A stretch of DNA of 64,000 nucleotides from Ehretia macrophylla (GCA_037974665.1 CM075773.1:66818263-66882262), one strand, 5' to 3'. Counted from the first letter of the stretch, positions 11,345-21,881 are shown. Program-made: numbers and translations. The notes: generated by a model from the sequence alone, not told the origin.

Positions 11345-12269
11345 GATATAAGGGCTTTCGACCTAAGCCCACTTTGGTATGCTATCTATGCCAAAAAAAA
11401 TCATCTAAGTGAGGGATCCTGAGAGACTCTTAATTGAACTGGGTCGTGTATGACCTCAAGATCTCCTTATTTTTCTGTTGAACTGCCAACAATGATGAAG
11501 TATGCGGCGTCGGTCGTCGGCTACCATTAAACCGACCCAAAAAAGCCTTCATCAACCTGGAGAATGTGTCAATCGACCCCGGCTAAAGCCATTGATACCA
11601 AGTCAATGCATTTCATACCAACATGGTTGGGAATGGCTTACACTTCATTGCATTGGCCATGACATGGTGAGTTATATGGTAGTCAAAATTCTTGAGTTGG
11701 CCAATGGGATCCCCATCTCCATTGTACATAGCTAGATTAGGCATACGGTTGCCTGCGGGCAAAGGAGTGGCCAATATGTTTAGGGTCAAGGGACTAACCC
11801 CAAGTTGATGAATGACCTTGGTAATCGCTGCAGCAGTCTTAGTAGGTTCAGGCTCAATGTAGACTATCTTTTTCCCCTTTCATGCCCTTGGGGCAGTAAA
11901 CAAGCCTTGAGGAACCTCGATTATCAACTTCGTTCTGAGCTCCCTACGTCTGCTATGGCGCAACTTCTTCATACCTTGGGTCGGCTATCTGAACCTGGGG
12001 TCGGTGCTACGGTGGGACCGCCTAATTGGCAGTAAGGCGACCAACCGTGTCTTAGAGTTCTTTGAACATTTGGTATAACAGTTTCACCTCGGGACTCATT
12101 GAGGTCGTAGAATCCACCACTTCAGGTTGGGGAATATTTGTGGCTAAGTGTATAAGTTGGCTCGGTCCATCGTGGCTTAGGTTAGGTTTGTGCTGGGGGC
12201 CGTTTTAGGCATCCCGTCCGCGGGTGAAAGGTCCTCGGCTACACGGTTATGGTTTTTGGTGCTCACCAT
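11345..12269 (-). pseudogene. Gag, N-terminal half, Tat Ty3/gypsy
   Basis: A start codon at 12267-12269 (minus) opens MVSTKNHNRVAEDLSPADG. Further on come MYNGDGDPIGQLKNFDYHIT, NALTWYQWL*PGSIDTFSRL and MKAFLGRFNGSRRPTPHTSS, a clear match to the plant retrotransposon Gag domain (Retrotrans_gag, PF03732) of Tat elements. Gag forms the particle that packages element RNA. The ATG lies about 40 bases downstream of the primer-binding site, which supports this start. The frame is broken by several stops, many of the TGG-to-TAG kind. Confidence 0.8.
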
Positions 12270-12308
12270 AGTGGTTTTTCTCAGTGGGTAAGTGGGAAAA
12301 CAAAGAAA

Positions 12309-12328
12309 AGGTTTCCTACAGCGCCAAC
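12309..12328 (-). promoter_or_regulatory. Primer-binding site of Tat element
   Basis: The minus strand reads TTGGCGCTGTAGGAAACC directly after the LTR end. TTGGCGC starts are usual for the primer-binding sites of Tat and Athila elements, where a host tRNA primes minus-strand DNA synthesis. Which tRNA is used I cannot say from memory. Confidence 0.7.
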
Positions 12329-12970
12329 TGATGGGGGTGAAAATTAGTGGTCCACTTGAGCTCAGTACTCCAATCTCAAGCTACCTGACCTGTAAAAGAA
12401 AGGAAGGAAGCATGGTAGTTGTGGCCCGTGTTTCCTCTCGGGTGTGAAAGTGATCAGTGTGCACTACAAGAAAAACTGTAAAAGGTAACGGTCCGTCTCC
12501 TTTTCGTCGCCAAAAAAGTGATGAAAAGGAGACGGATCTTTCGTTACATAAATAGTGACCATTTTGAGACGATTTGGAGATGACTTTGGTATGTCGTCTC
12601 TAAACCGTCTCCCAATAAAGACGGAACATGAATGTCGTCTTCAATTCGTCTCTTAGTAGAGACGAAATGGGGACGAAAAATAATTAATAAATAATTATTA
12701 AATTTTGAGTAACAATTTACTATAAACTTGTAAATAAATTAATAATAATAAATTACTAATTATCTTTACTAATTTAATTTTTCCATAAATTTTTTTTAAA
12801 GTAGCTCAATATTTCATTTTTCAAAAAAATCTCCATAAGCTAAATACTTTATTTTAATTTAAAATTTAAATTAAATTAATAATTAAAGTATTATTAACAT
12901 TTTACTCTAAACTTGTAATTAAATAATAAATAATTTAATACTAATTAAATAAATAAATAATTCCAAAACT

Positions 12971-13182
12971 GGAGACGGACCCAATGGTCCGTCTCAAAAA
13001 AAAAAAAGGAGACGGACCAATGGGTCCGTCTCCAAAAAAAGGAGATGGACCCAATGGTCCGTCTTCAAAAAAAAAAAAAAGACGAACCCAATGGTCCGTC
13101 TCCAAAAAAAAAAAAAGAGACGGACCCAATGGTCCGTCTCCCAAAAAAAAAAAAAAGGAGACGGACCAATGGGTCCATCTCC
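12971..13182. repeat. Six short palindromes GAGACGGACC-loop-GGTCCGTCTC separated by A-tracts
   Basis: Palindromes start near 12971, 13008, 13041, 13081, 13117 and 13157. Each has arms of about 10 bases around CAAT or a related centre and is followed by 7-14 A residues. The arms contain the GAGACGGA subterminal motif of the CACTA element, so each unit is a paired inverted copy of that motif. Confidence 0.92.
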
Positions 13183-13199
13183 AAAAAAAAAAAGAGAAT

Positions 13200-13552
13200 G
13201 TGGTTCAAGTGGCTGACAGCCACTTGAACCACGTTTTATAGATTGGTTCAAGTGGTTGTCAGCCACTTGAACCAATTCAAAAATCCCCCCAAAAATATTT
13301 TGGGGGGAAATTTAAAAAAAAAAAAAAGTACATAGAAGTCCTTTTGAAAGGACTTGTACCGGTTCAAGTGGCTGGATTTCCAGCCACTTGAACCATTATT
13401 TCATTTCCCCCAAAAATATTTTGGGGGCAAATACAAAAAAAAAAAAAAAAAATGCCAAGTCCTTTAAAAGGACTTGGCACGGTTCAAGTGGCTAGAAAAT
13501 CCAGCCACTTGAACCATTTTTTCATTTTCCCCCAAATGAATTTTGGGGGAAA
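13200..13552. repeat. Higher-order tandem array of three different hairpins (period about 120 bp)
   Basis: A perfect hairpin with 16-bp arms GTGGTTCAAGTGGCTG lies at 13200-13232. Related hairpins lie at 13243-13275, 13361-13395 and 13481-13515. Between them come a C5/G5 palindrome around an AT-rich centre (13286-13306, 13408-13427, 13529-13551) and a third palindrome of the AAGTCCTTT/AAAGGACTT type (13336-13355, 13457-13475), plus A-tracts. The set of three repeats about every 120 bp. Confidence 0.9.
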
Positions 13553-13580
13553 ATTCAAAAAAAAAAAAAAATTGAGCCTA

Positions 13581-13625
13581 GCCCCCCCTCCCCCCCCCCC
13601 CCCCCCCCCGCCCCACCCCTCCCCT
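13581..13625. repeat. C-tract (G-tract on minus strand)
   Basis: A run made almost only of C, with single T, G and A interruptions, including an unbroken run of about 19 C. The minus strand has enough G-runs to form a G-quadruplex. Confidence 0.95.
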
Positions 13626-13954
13626 TTCTCTTAACGCATTATATCAAGGGTGAATTCACTATTAGTTTACCTCATTTTAAGGTAATTCATTTATTTACTT
13701 TTATTTAAATTTTTGAATTTGTTTTGGTTTAATTCATTATATATATGTTTGTATATAGTGCTCTTTTATTATGATTTTAGATTTTATTTTTATACTACCA
13801 CGTTTGTTTGGATTATATATGTATTATGTATATATGTCATATATATGTATGTATAACTAAAAGATTTACGTAAATATATATAGTTTTGGTAGGTTTTTTC
13901 ATGATTTTAAGGTTTTTTAAAAAAATTTCAGCTTTATTTAGTTTTTTTTTTCCT

Positions 13955-13957
13955 TTC

Positions 13958-14007
<50 letters not shown>

Positions 14008-14125
14008 TAGATTTAGGTAAATATATGATTTTTTTTGTAGTTTTATCATGAGTTTAGGGTTTTTTTAAAAAAAATCAGATTTATTTTTATTTTTCTTTCA
14101 TATTTATATATATATAAGTGTATAA

Positions 14126-14196
<71 letters not shown>
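13955..14196. repeat. Microsatellites (TA)n, (GT)n and (TA)n
   Basis: A short TA run is followed by about 30 bases of GT repeat (to about 14007), and a TA run of about 65-70 bases lies at about 14128-14194. All are inside the CACTA element. Confidence 0.95.
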
Positions 14197-14199
<3 letters not shown>

Positions 14200-14299
14200 G
14201 TATAATTTTTGGTAAAAAATTTTCAAATTTTTTAAGTAATTTTGACAAAATTCGAATTTATAACTTTAAAAAAAATTATTTTTTTTTAAAAAAATTAAA

Positions 14300-14660
14300 A
14301 AATGTGACGGAAATGAGACAAAAAGTAAGGGAGACGGAACAGAGATGAAATGAGAACAGATACGGAAATGAGACGGAATTATAGGGAGACGGAAATGAGA
14401 CGAAATGTAAGAGAGACGGAATGGAGACGAAATGTGAGGGAAACGAAAAGGTGACGAAATGTGAGGGAGACAAAAATGTGACGAAATCTGAGCGAGACAG
14501 AAAGGTAACGAAATATCTTTTCGTCTCCATTTGAGACGAAACAGAGATGAAATTTAAAAAAGGAGACGGGCCGAAAAGTGACGCTCAATTTTCATCTCAT
14601 TTCCGTCTCCTTATTCAGATTGGAGACGGAACGGAGACGAAAATGTACCGTCTCCGAACG
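14300..14660. repeat. Right subterminal repeat region of CACTA element
   Basis: About a dozen imperfect copies of GAGACGAAATG or GAGACGGAA lie in a row, and the motif then inverts near 14590-14655. The left end (12490-12670) has the matching copies. Such clusters are the binding sites of the CACTA transposase in known elements. Confidence 0.85.
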
Positions 14661-15015
14661 TAAAATTTCTTGTAGTGGTGCCTGAGCTAGATGGTAGATA
14701 GTTGAGAGCAATAAATACGTACGAGTTACCTGATAATGGTTGTGAGTGGGCTATTTTTACTAATACCGATTACGGGCAACAATTAATGCCTAATACTGTC
14801 TGATACTATTCACGTCTGTCCGAGCTCATTACCTAGTGGTTAAAGCTATTATCCGGAGGATAAAGCTATTGTCCAGCGATTAAAGTCGGGTATCGCATTT
14901 ATGTCACATCATAGGTGATTTCCAAGCTAGGGAAAGTGGCGTGGGTCGGACATTAGCCAGATTGCACCGCCCCAAGTCGGGTAGGCCTGCTTTAGCTTGG
15001 GTTTACACCCCATCA

Positions 15016-15880
15016 GTGGAGAAGAGGGGCAAAATTATATTACACTGGGAGTAGTATAACAAAAACTTTAGATGGAGTGATAAGATGACATGTAATGTAA
15101 TACAACTACGAAGATAGAAGATTTTGGTAAAATCTAAGCTTTGGTTATAACAAGCCTAATTTATTATCGTCTCGAGCCATCCAGAATCTTATATCTTCGA
15201 ATTTAATGGAATTGGTCTTGATATGTTGTGCGCTGAAACGACGCTAACGTAGCTTCTTACACTGGTTCTTCATTTTCGCTGATGTTATTTTATTTTAATT
15301 TAATTTAATACAAAGTTATAGAAAGTATAAGTTTGTTTGCGCCTATCTTTATAATCTTTAATACCAAATTCAAAATAGCCATGTTTGTCACATCTGTTGA
15401 GCTTGCTTTCAAAATCCTCTATCTCTATGCGTTTATAATATGTGGTTTTTAGATTGTAGATCTTTGGAATACTACAATTAGGATCGGGTCGAATCAAGGA
15501 TTTTTTTTGCCTTTTTTTAATTTCTTTTTTAGCAAGGCCTTGGTGGGACTTTCGCCCTAGACTAGTCCTCCAAGGGTGTTGGGACCAATAGACGAATCTG
15601 TGATAGGCTACCCGTGACTGGTGACGCCCCTCTTGCTTAAGGGTGCCGAAATGAGTGTGATGTGCGGAAATATAAACTAGCATGGTTTAATGCGACGTGC
15701 AATGTCTCACATGTTTGTATATGTATAACTATACATGTATGTGGGTATGTTTTTGAGCTTCTTCTTCTTGTATGTGTGTGTTGCGTATATAGCCTTTATA
15801 AGATAACCCCTACAGTTTGTTTTCTGTTAAAGACTTTGTAGCCTCTGATATGCAATGTGTAGCGTGACAACTAGTATGTG
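15016..15880. other. Unassigned stretch with a SINE-like candidate
   Basis: I recognise no gene here. A 127-codon minus-strand frame (15300-15683) has no family likeness that I know. Within it, about 15500-15680, the minus strand reads TATTGGTCCCAACACCCT, then GGACTAGTCTAGGGCGAAAG, and ends in an A-rich tail with several A-runs. This could be a short retroposon tail (SINE-like), but I see no clear polymerase III boxes. The rest is AT-rich. Confidence 0.35.
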
Positions 15881-17037
15881 GTGATGTATAGCTGGATCTT
15901 CGTGCATGTCAACGTCTGAAAAGGTAATTGTGGCCGCAAGGCTTGGCCTGCTGGTTGGCACTGAACGCACCAACAATATTTGTGCGGCTGCTTCCTGACC
16001 TTCCTTTAGGCCACTAACGACTTCAGTCCGCAGATCGCAGATCCCTCAATGATCAAATCAACCGTCTATCTGGCGGCAGTCGCATTGCCTTTGCTTTTTG
16101 GTTGGCTCTTCATGTCATGATCTATTTTCCTCTCTTCGTCAGGTGATAAATGAGAATACCTCCCTGCAAGAGTTTCATGATTTTGCCTTTAAGGGCTCTA
16201 ACATAGATAGTGTTGGGTCCATGGTGGCGACGGAATTCACACTGCTTGCTCTTGTTTCTTAGTGAGAAATCTTCTTCATCTGTTCAGGCCTCCGACAATT
16301 TAGGAAAAATAGAAATACAATGTTCTAGTGTGTGTCTCCTTGGCTCTTCTTGTATTTCCGTTTGTACCTATTTTTGGGATTCATAAGGTTATCCTTTAAT
16401 GCTTGATGATCTTCTATTTGCCTCGTCCTTTTCCCACTTCATGTGACCCATGCACTTGTCAAGACTTGCTCCATGGTGTTACAGGGTTTCTTCACTCTTC
16501 TTGTAAAGCTCCAATTAGTGTGTAGACCTTTTCATAATGCGTACACTGTCGTAGATTCTTGGTAGTCAAGAATGACAATTTGTATCGCGTTGAACCTCTT
16601 GCAATAGTCACTTAGCAACTCTCATCTCTTTTGGGTAACTAAATACAAGTCATCAGTTTTCTTTACGTAGTTGCAATTCCTAGCAAATTAGTCCAGAAGA
16701 TTCGAGCTAACAAATAGAACGAGTCGATGCTTCTACTAGGAAGGTCTATGTACCAAGTAAGGGCAGGCCTGGTGAGGCTCATCGCTAAGTCTTCGCTCGT
16801 GCATGCTTCCAGAGATTCCACAGGAATATTCATGGTTAATACTCGGTGTCAATAGTTGTCAAGATGTTCATCTGGATACGAAGTTCAATCATATGGATTC
16901 ATATTACCAATTCCAGTCGACGAGGCATCTCAGTGGATGACATGTTGTCCACGAATGAAGAATTGGTGTAGTTTCTCACAGGGAATCCGTTCATGAGTGA
17001 CTGGTTGATAGGGATTTTCTCTACCAACGCTTCCTGT
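15881..17037 (-). pseudogene. Gag relic of a second Tat-like Ty3/gypsy element
   Basis: Minus-strand frames give MNPYD*TSYPDEHLDNY*HR, VLTMNIPVESLEACTSEDLA and MSLTRPALTWYIDLPSRSI, a plant retrotransposon Gag domain (PF03732). Downstream, near 16140-16245, comes CEFRRHHGPNTIYV, a decayed zinc-knuckle-like motif followed by ALKGKIMKLLQGG. The order fits a Tat Gag. No LTR or pol of this element is visible. Its upstream side is cut at 17037 by the insertion of the tandem LTR array, and the next bases beyond that array (31853-31887) carry too little sequence to follow it. Confidence 0.65.
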
Positions 17038-17459
17038 TGTCACGTCCCCAAATTTGTCCCAATAAATTCACGAACACAACTGCCGCGAACCTTAGAAAAT
17101 AAGTCTTTGAAGCCCGCAAGGCTAAATACTCACAACCTGAAAAAAACTAAACGATCCAAAAAATACACTTGGCACAAGATACGGTCTTCTGTCTTAATAT
17201 ATTCCACAAGTCCGTGCATTACTTTAATAAATATCATCTGTAGAGTCCGTAAATCATATATCAATAAAGGACACATAGAGACCCAGACTTGTAAACTTTA
17301 GGGATGTCGAGAATACAAAAAGATACTCCTATTTGGTAGACCCATCATACACATCTTTAATTTCATTTACTCAGCTGATCATTCCTCTAGTTTCACATTC
17401 TTTTCACAAATTTCATATTCAATAATCTGATATTTTTTTCAAATAGTTCACCTACAAGC

Positions 17460-17670
17460 AACCTTTTCATATCATTTCATATCACATGTTATCACTAATG
17501 GGTATAGGCTGCCCCATCTGGCCTTATATCATTTCTTATTACTCTCGTTGTCACTAATGGGTATAAGCTGCCCCCATTCAGCCTCAAATCAATTCATCTT
17601 ATATATTGTCACTAATGGGTATAAGTTGCCCCATCCAGCCTCATATCATTTCATATGCTATATTCAAGTA
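17460..17670. repeat. Three-copy minisatellite within first LTR of the array
   Basis: The motif TCACTAATGGGTATAAGCTG recurs near 17487, 17551 and 17609 in the left-most LTR. The other three LTRs of the array have it once (near 28504, 29885 and 31232). This makes the left-most LTR about 130 bp longer. Confidence 0.9.
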
Positions 17671-17730
17671 ATAAACTTGGTAAACTCACTTTAACTCCAA
17701 AACATTGGAGATCTAATTATACTTTCTCAA

Positions 17731-19225
17731 TGTAAGGCCCAGCTCGAGACCACACGTGCATGTAAATCATAGCATACCTAATTAAGTCATTTTATATGCA
17801 TTTATTGTTTAGGTGTTTTTATGTTGATTTATTTATATTTGTCTTGATTTACGTGCATTGCATTGATTAACGTGCATTTGAGTATTTTGGATATCCTATA
17901 CGATAATTGGATTCTATTGTGTATGCTAGCTAACTAAAACAATTAGATTGGAACTAAAAGGGAAAACTAGTAATACATAAGCAAGTTGGAGGACACTCTT
18001 GTCCTAAGGCAATTTAACAAAATATCCTAACACAATGCATACACTATACTACACTATACACTCACACACGCATCAGAAAACACACACACTCACACGATAC
18101 TACACTGCACATACCATACTCAGATTTTCGTCCATAGAGAAAAGGGTAAGAAGAGAGATAAGTGGAAAAGGAAGAAGGAAAAGGAAAAAAGGAAGTAGTT
18201 CAGCCATTTTGGAGCATTTCCTTTGCATCTCAAGCTTTCTTCAAGTATGTATCTTACATCTCTTTCTTCTAGACTTCAAGAACAAAGGAAAGGGATGTTT
18301 TCTAAAAGCTTTACAAAGTCAAATAAGAATGTATATGTGTTCTGTGTACATGTATTGAGTTTGTTCAAGGAGGGTATAAGCTTGTTTTGTGTAGTTGAGC
18401 ATGTATTGAGTATCTAGGGTTTCAAGGGTTTGTTAAAATTTTATCATTTGCTTGATAATGTTCACATGTAAATTTGAGTGGTGTTTAAATGGGATTGTAG
18501 TGCAAGATTTGAGGTGTAGTAAATATAATATGCAATGCTAGGTGACCATTTGTAGAAATCAACCATATATGTGTTGTAAAGTTAAGCTTTGTGCTTGTTT
18601 GATTCAATGGTGGAATTGCATTTAAATGATGTTTAAGGCATGCTAAGTTATGGTTTTAGAGTTGTGATTGTGGAGGAATTTGTATTTGGTGAGTTGGCTA
18701 AGTGTTGGGTTTAAGTGGCATAGCAAAAACGAACAAGAAAACAAAATTCGTGCAATGTGCTGAAGGATCAGGTAGACTGGGTACTAGCTCGGATCACTTG
18801 TCAACCTACTGTCGGGCGACTTAGTTACCCGGATAGTCGATTGGGTAGTCACCGGATGGATCAGGTCGACTGGGTAGTCACCCGGACACTAGCCCGAGTC
18901 ATTTGTCAACTTACTGCTGGGCGACTCCAGTCACCTGGATGGTCGCCCGGGTACTCGACCGGATGGTCCTGTTTTTGCTCATTTTGTGTTACTTTCAATT
19001 GCTATCAAATGCGTGATGTTATGGGACCAATATGTATGTTAATATGAGTTTAATTGAGGATAATTACATGCCTTTATGTCATGATACATGATTAAATGAG
19101 ATTACACGCAAGATGGTTGCATATGTACCTGCTATATCATTGATATTATTGTGGTGACAGAAGCAACCTACTTTATTGCTATCCTAGTCCCTCTTTCACT
19201 TGGTGACATCCCTTGGAGAGTTGGG

Positions 19226-19291
<66 letters not shown>

Positions 19292-20134
19292 AGGTTGCAA
19301 CCTTCTAAAGGCCTTAGTGGGATCGATGGTCCCGGGCAGTATCGGGTTTGCCGGTTATACCCACGACCACCATGAACTTATTCTTTACCTTTGAGGGATG
19401 TTATCTGGAACCCTTAATTGTTGATGAAGTTGGTGTAAGGTTTTCTTTGTGGTCTTGATCCTCGGTTGTGGTGTCAGGTTGTTATCCATTGATTCAAGGC
19501 AGAAGCTGTCTACACCAGCACTCATATTATCCTTTTGCAATAAGTATCTCTGTTCATCTTCTTATTGCATACTTGAGTTACTACCTGTTACTTCCATGTG
19601 CATTATTATGTGCATGCCATGATTTCTCAAATTGTTTGCGAAAAGAGAAAACCATTGCAAAAACGCTTCATCTTCCATCCTCACTGAGCTATAAACAGGA
19701 TTAGCTCACCCTTTTCTCTGTCATTTTTGGTGAGGCAGAGCCTGAGCAGGCTCCTCAAGGTGTTGGCAAAACTCCTTGGTGTGACATCAAGGATTTCTGC
19801 CTTATGTGATCTCTACATGTTGATGTACTTGAATTACTTACTGTATAACTTATTCTTTTGGACAACTATTATGTAACTAAATACTTCTATTCTTTTGAGA
19901 CCTAGATACTTGAATGTTGGCTAGACTATATATATGGACAAGTGGTTCGAGGTCTTATATATATGTAATCAGTTGTGGTTTCCTTACTATGACCGATATA
20001 ATTGAAAGACTCTTGAACCTTTATGGAGTATATGTGAATGTACAAGTTATTAAGTTATTGATTTTGCAGATTTTGGGTTACGAAAGTCACGTACCAGCCT
20101 TAGCCTTCGCAGGTGTCTGGGTCGGGGCGTGACA
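17731..20134 (+). repeat. 5' LTR of Tekay-type element
   Basis: Starts TGTAAGGCCC and ends GGGGCGTGACA. It includes a GC-rich segment of imperfect GGTAGTCACCCGGAT-like repeats (18770-18965), a (TA)n tract (about 19229-19289) and the CCTCACTGAG...GCTCACCC block near 19678-19710. Confidence 0.92.
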
Positions 20135-20141
20135 CCTAAAT

Positions 20142-20154
20142 TGGTATTAGAGCT
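20142..20154 (+). promoter_or_regulatory. Primer-binding site (initiator tRNA-Met type)
   Basis: TGGTATTAGAGCT follows the LTR by a few bases. It matches the complement of the 3' end of initiator tRNA-Met (TGGTATCAGAGC) with one C-to-T change. Confidence 0.88.
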
Positions 20155-20393
20155 TAGCTAGATAACTAGGCGTAAGTTGGATTTAGAGCCCCTAGTTGGT
20201 GGGTAGAAAGACTTGGAATGAGAACATGTTGTAGCATTTATTTTTAGGAACTTATATGCTTAACAAGTTATACTTGCTTCTTGCTTATGTGTAACCTATA
20301 TATCAGGAGCATTGTTAGTGCACATATTCACATCTCATATCATGCATACATAACCTATAACCGTGAGTGATATCTGTTCTATATCTATAGGTA

Positions 20394-21420
20394 GCAGGAC
20401 ATAACACCCGCAACAACCCTGGACCTTAAGAGACCGAGAGTACAAATCAAGCTAATCCTGGTATGACGATGTTCAATTTGATGGCAACTGTTATTGATAG
20501 GATGAGCAGGGTTATGGAACAACAAGCAGCAACAGCCATAACAACAGCAGCGAGTAATAGTAATGGCAACAATCAATGTGTTGGCAACAACCCCAACCAC
20601 AATAGAGGAAATGGGAATGATACGTTGAAGGAATTTCTCAGTTATGGACCTCACCGATTCCTAGGTGAGCCTGATGATAAGAAGGTAGAGTCTTGGCTGG
20701 CTAAGGTTGAGAAGATATTTGCTACTCATGACTATATGAATGAGAAGAATGTGGGTTTTGTAGCCTACTTGTTATAGGAAGATGCAGAGCAGTGGTAGAG
20801 AACGGAACATATTCGTTGGGAGCATGGGGAGACACCGGTTACGTGGGCTAACTTTGTCAAGTCCTTCAAAGGAAATTATATTCCAGAGGTGGCCAGGAAG
20901 GAAAGAAAAAGAGTTTCTCACCTTGAGGCAAGGTGCAATGACAATGGTGTAGTATGAGGCCCGATTCAACAAGCTGTCCCACTACATCCCTTAATTGGTT
21001 TAGACTGAGAGTAGGAGAATCAAGCAATTTGAATGGGGATTGAAGCCCCAGATCCGAGAATCTTTAATTTCACAATGCTTTACTTCATACGGGGAGATGT
21101 TGAATTTGGCATCCTGTATTGAGAAGAAGAAGTTTGAGCAACGAGGTGGGCCGAGTCAACCTAACAAGAAGACATTCTTAGGCCAAGCACCACAGAGGCC
21201 TTATCAGACTCAAGGTCAAAGACAGACTCAAGCAAGGCCAACTACTACCAGACCCTAGTCTAATGCCCCAACCGCTCAACCAGCTCGTGGTACAGTAGGC
21301 ACTGCTACTACTTCTCAGAATGTCATATGTGGTTATTGTGAAAAGATGGGGCATACAGAGGCCAGTGTTAGAGCAAGTGTGTGAGATGTGGAAGTGGTCA
21401 ACACCAGATTAAAGACTGTC
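20394..21420 (+). pseudogene. Gag, Tekay-type element
   Basis: Readable pieces are GHNTRNNPGP, MATVIDRMSRVMEQQAATA, LSYGPHRFLGEPDDKKVESW and LAKVEKIFATHDYMNEKN: the N-terminal part and Gag domain of Del/Tekay elements. The C-terminus has a zinc knuckle KCVRCGSGQHQIKDC (CX2CX4HX4C) at about 21375-21420. The frame is broken by stops: TAG in place of CAG before EDAEQW, TAG for the second W of QWWR, TAG in V*YEA, and others. A frame change lies between the CGYCEKMGH piece (about 21330) and the knuckle. Gag would build the particle. Confidence 0.8.
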
Positions 21421-21866
21421 TGAAGATGGCGAATAGGGCTGCACCAAATCAGCCCGCCAGAAATGTTCCAAGCCAAAGAGTTCAAGCTCGAGCCTATGCA
21501 ATGGATCAAGAAGAAATTCCAGATGATGCAGCGGTTGTTGAATGTACTTTCTTGATTCAAAATCAATGTGTTAAGGTGCTTATTGATACTGGAGCCACGC
21601 ATTCATTCATAACCCCCAAATGTGCATATTGCACTAAGTTGCCAGTGGAGAACTTACCATATCATGTAGAGGTTAGTACCCCGATGGGCTCTAAGTGTGC
21701 TACTAGGTTGGCATGTAAAGCATACAAGATACGGATTGGGGATCGAGAGTTTTTGGCCGATCTTATAGTGCTAATCTTCCAAGATTATGAAGTTGTTTTA
21801 GGAATGGACTGGTTCTCACAACATCATGCACGATTAGATTGTCGGATGAAGGTTATAGAGTTCTGA
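21421..21866 (+). pseudogene. Aspartic protease, Tekay-type element
   Basis: This is an open frame continuing from the zinc knuckle. It holds VLIDTGATHSFITPKCA with the D-T-G-A active site, and YEVVLGMDWFSQHHARLDC, the conserved flap/LGMDWL segment of gypsy proteases. The domain looks intact in itself. The frame ends at a stop at 21864-21866, between protease and RT (VIEF*), where the family reads on into pol, so the polyprotein is interrupted. Confidence 0.82.
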
Positions 21867-21881
21867 GTATCGAGGCAACCT

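Larger units (their letters stand above)
12462..14677. mobile_element. Non-autonomous CACTA (En/Spm) DNA transposon
   Basis: The 2216-bp element starts CACTACAAGAAAAACTG and ends AAATTTCTTGTAGTG, giving a terminal inverted repeat CACTACAAGAAA. It is flanked by the 3-bp duplication GTG (12459-12461 and 14678-14680), as expected for CACTA. Both ends hold many copies of a GAGACGGA/GAGACGAAA motif in both directions, the subterminal repeats that bind transposase in this superfamily. No transposase is encoded, so it depends on an autonomous relative. The centre is filled with palindromes, A-tracts, a C-tract and microsatellites. It sits in the LTR of the Tat element and is younger than it. Confidence 0.93.
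1..15015 (-). mobile_element. Tat-lineage Ty3/gypsy retrotransposon, 3' end outside window
   Basis: This is a long terminal repeat retrotransposon lying on the minus strand, with its 5' end at 15015. From right to left it has an LTR, a primer-binding site, gag, aspartic protease, RT, RNase H, a second RNase H-like domain and integrase. On the opposite strand, in the 3' part, lies an antisense ORF. This order and the antisense gene are known for Tat-lineage elements such as RIRE2, Grande and Retand. All coding parts carry stops and frameshifts. Its 3' LTR must lie left of base 1. Insertions at 1486-3969, 9065-11344 and 12462-14677 are younger than the element. Confidence 0.85.
12329..15015 (-). 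repeat. 5' LTR of Tat element, interrupted by a CACTA transposon
   Basis: On the minus strand the LTR starts TGATGGGGTGTAAACCC at 15015 and ends CACCCCCATCA at 12329, giving a short inverted repeat TGATGGGG/CCCCATCA. Without the CACTA insertion (12462-14677) and its 3-bp duplication it is about 468 bp. The partner LTR is outside the window, so the target duplication (GTGGA at 15016-15020 on this side) cannot be checked. Confidence 0.85.

Noticed and set aside
12941-13275. Several overlapping frames rich in lysine or phenylalanine
   Set aside because: They are read-through of A-tracts and palindromes in the CACTA element; both strands give similar frames because the DNA is palindromic.
13837-14049. 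Frame with threonine-histidine repeats
   Set aside because: It is the translation of (GT)n and (TA)n tracts.
17487-17640. Regularly spaced 20-bp repeat that could look like a CRISPR array
   Set aside because: Only three copies, diverged, in a plant LTR with no cas genes; it is an LTR minisatellite.
18035-18417. Frames of 107 and 64 codons in the 5' LTR, also seen in the 3' LTR at 25232-25477
   Set aside because: They repeat in both LTRs, have no likeness to proteins and lie in U3/R-like sequence; chance frames.
20142-20154. tRNA-like match (initiator tRNA-Met 3' end)
   Set aside because: Only the 12-13 bases of a primer-binding site are present at all such places; no tRNA gene can be folded.
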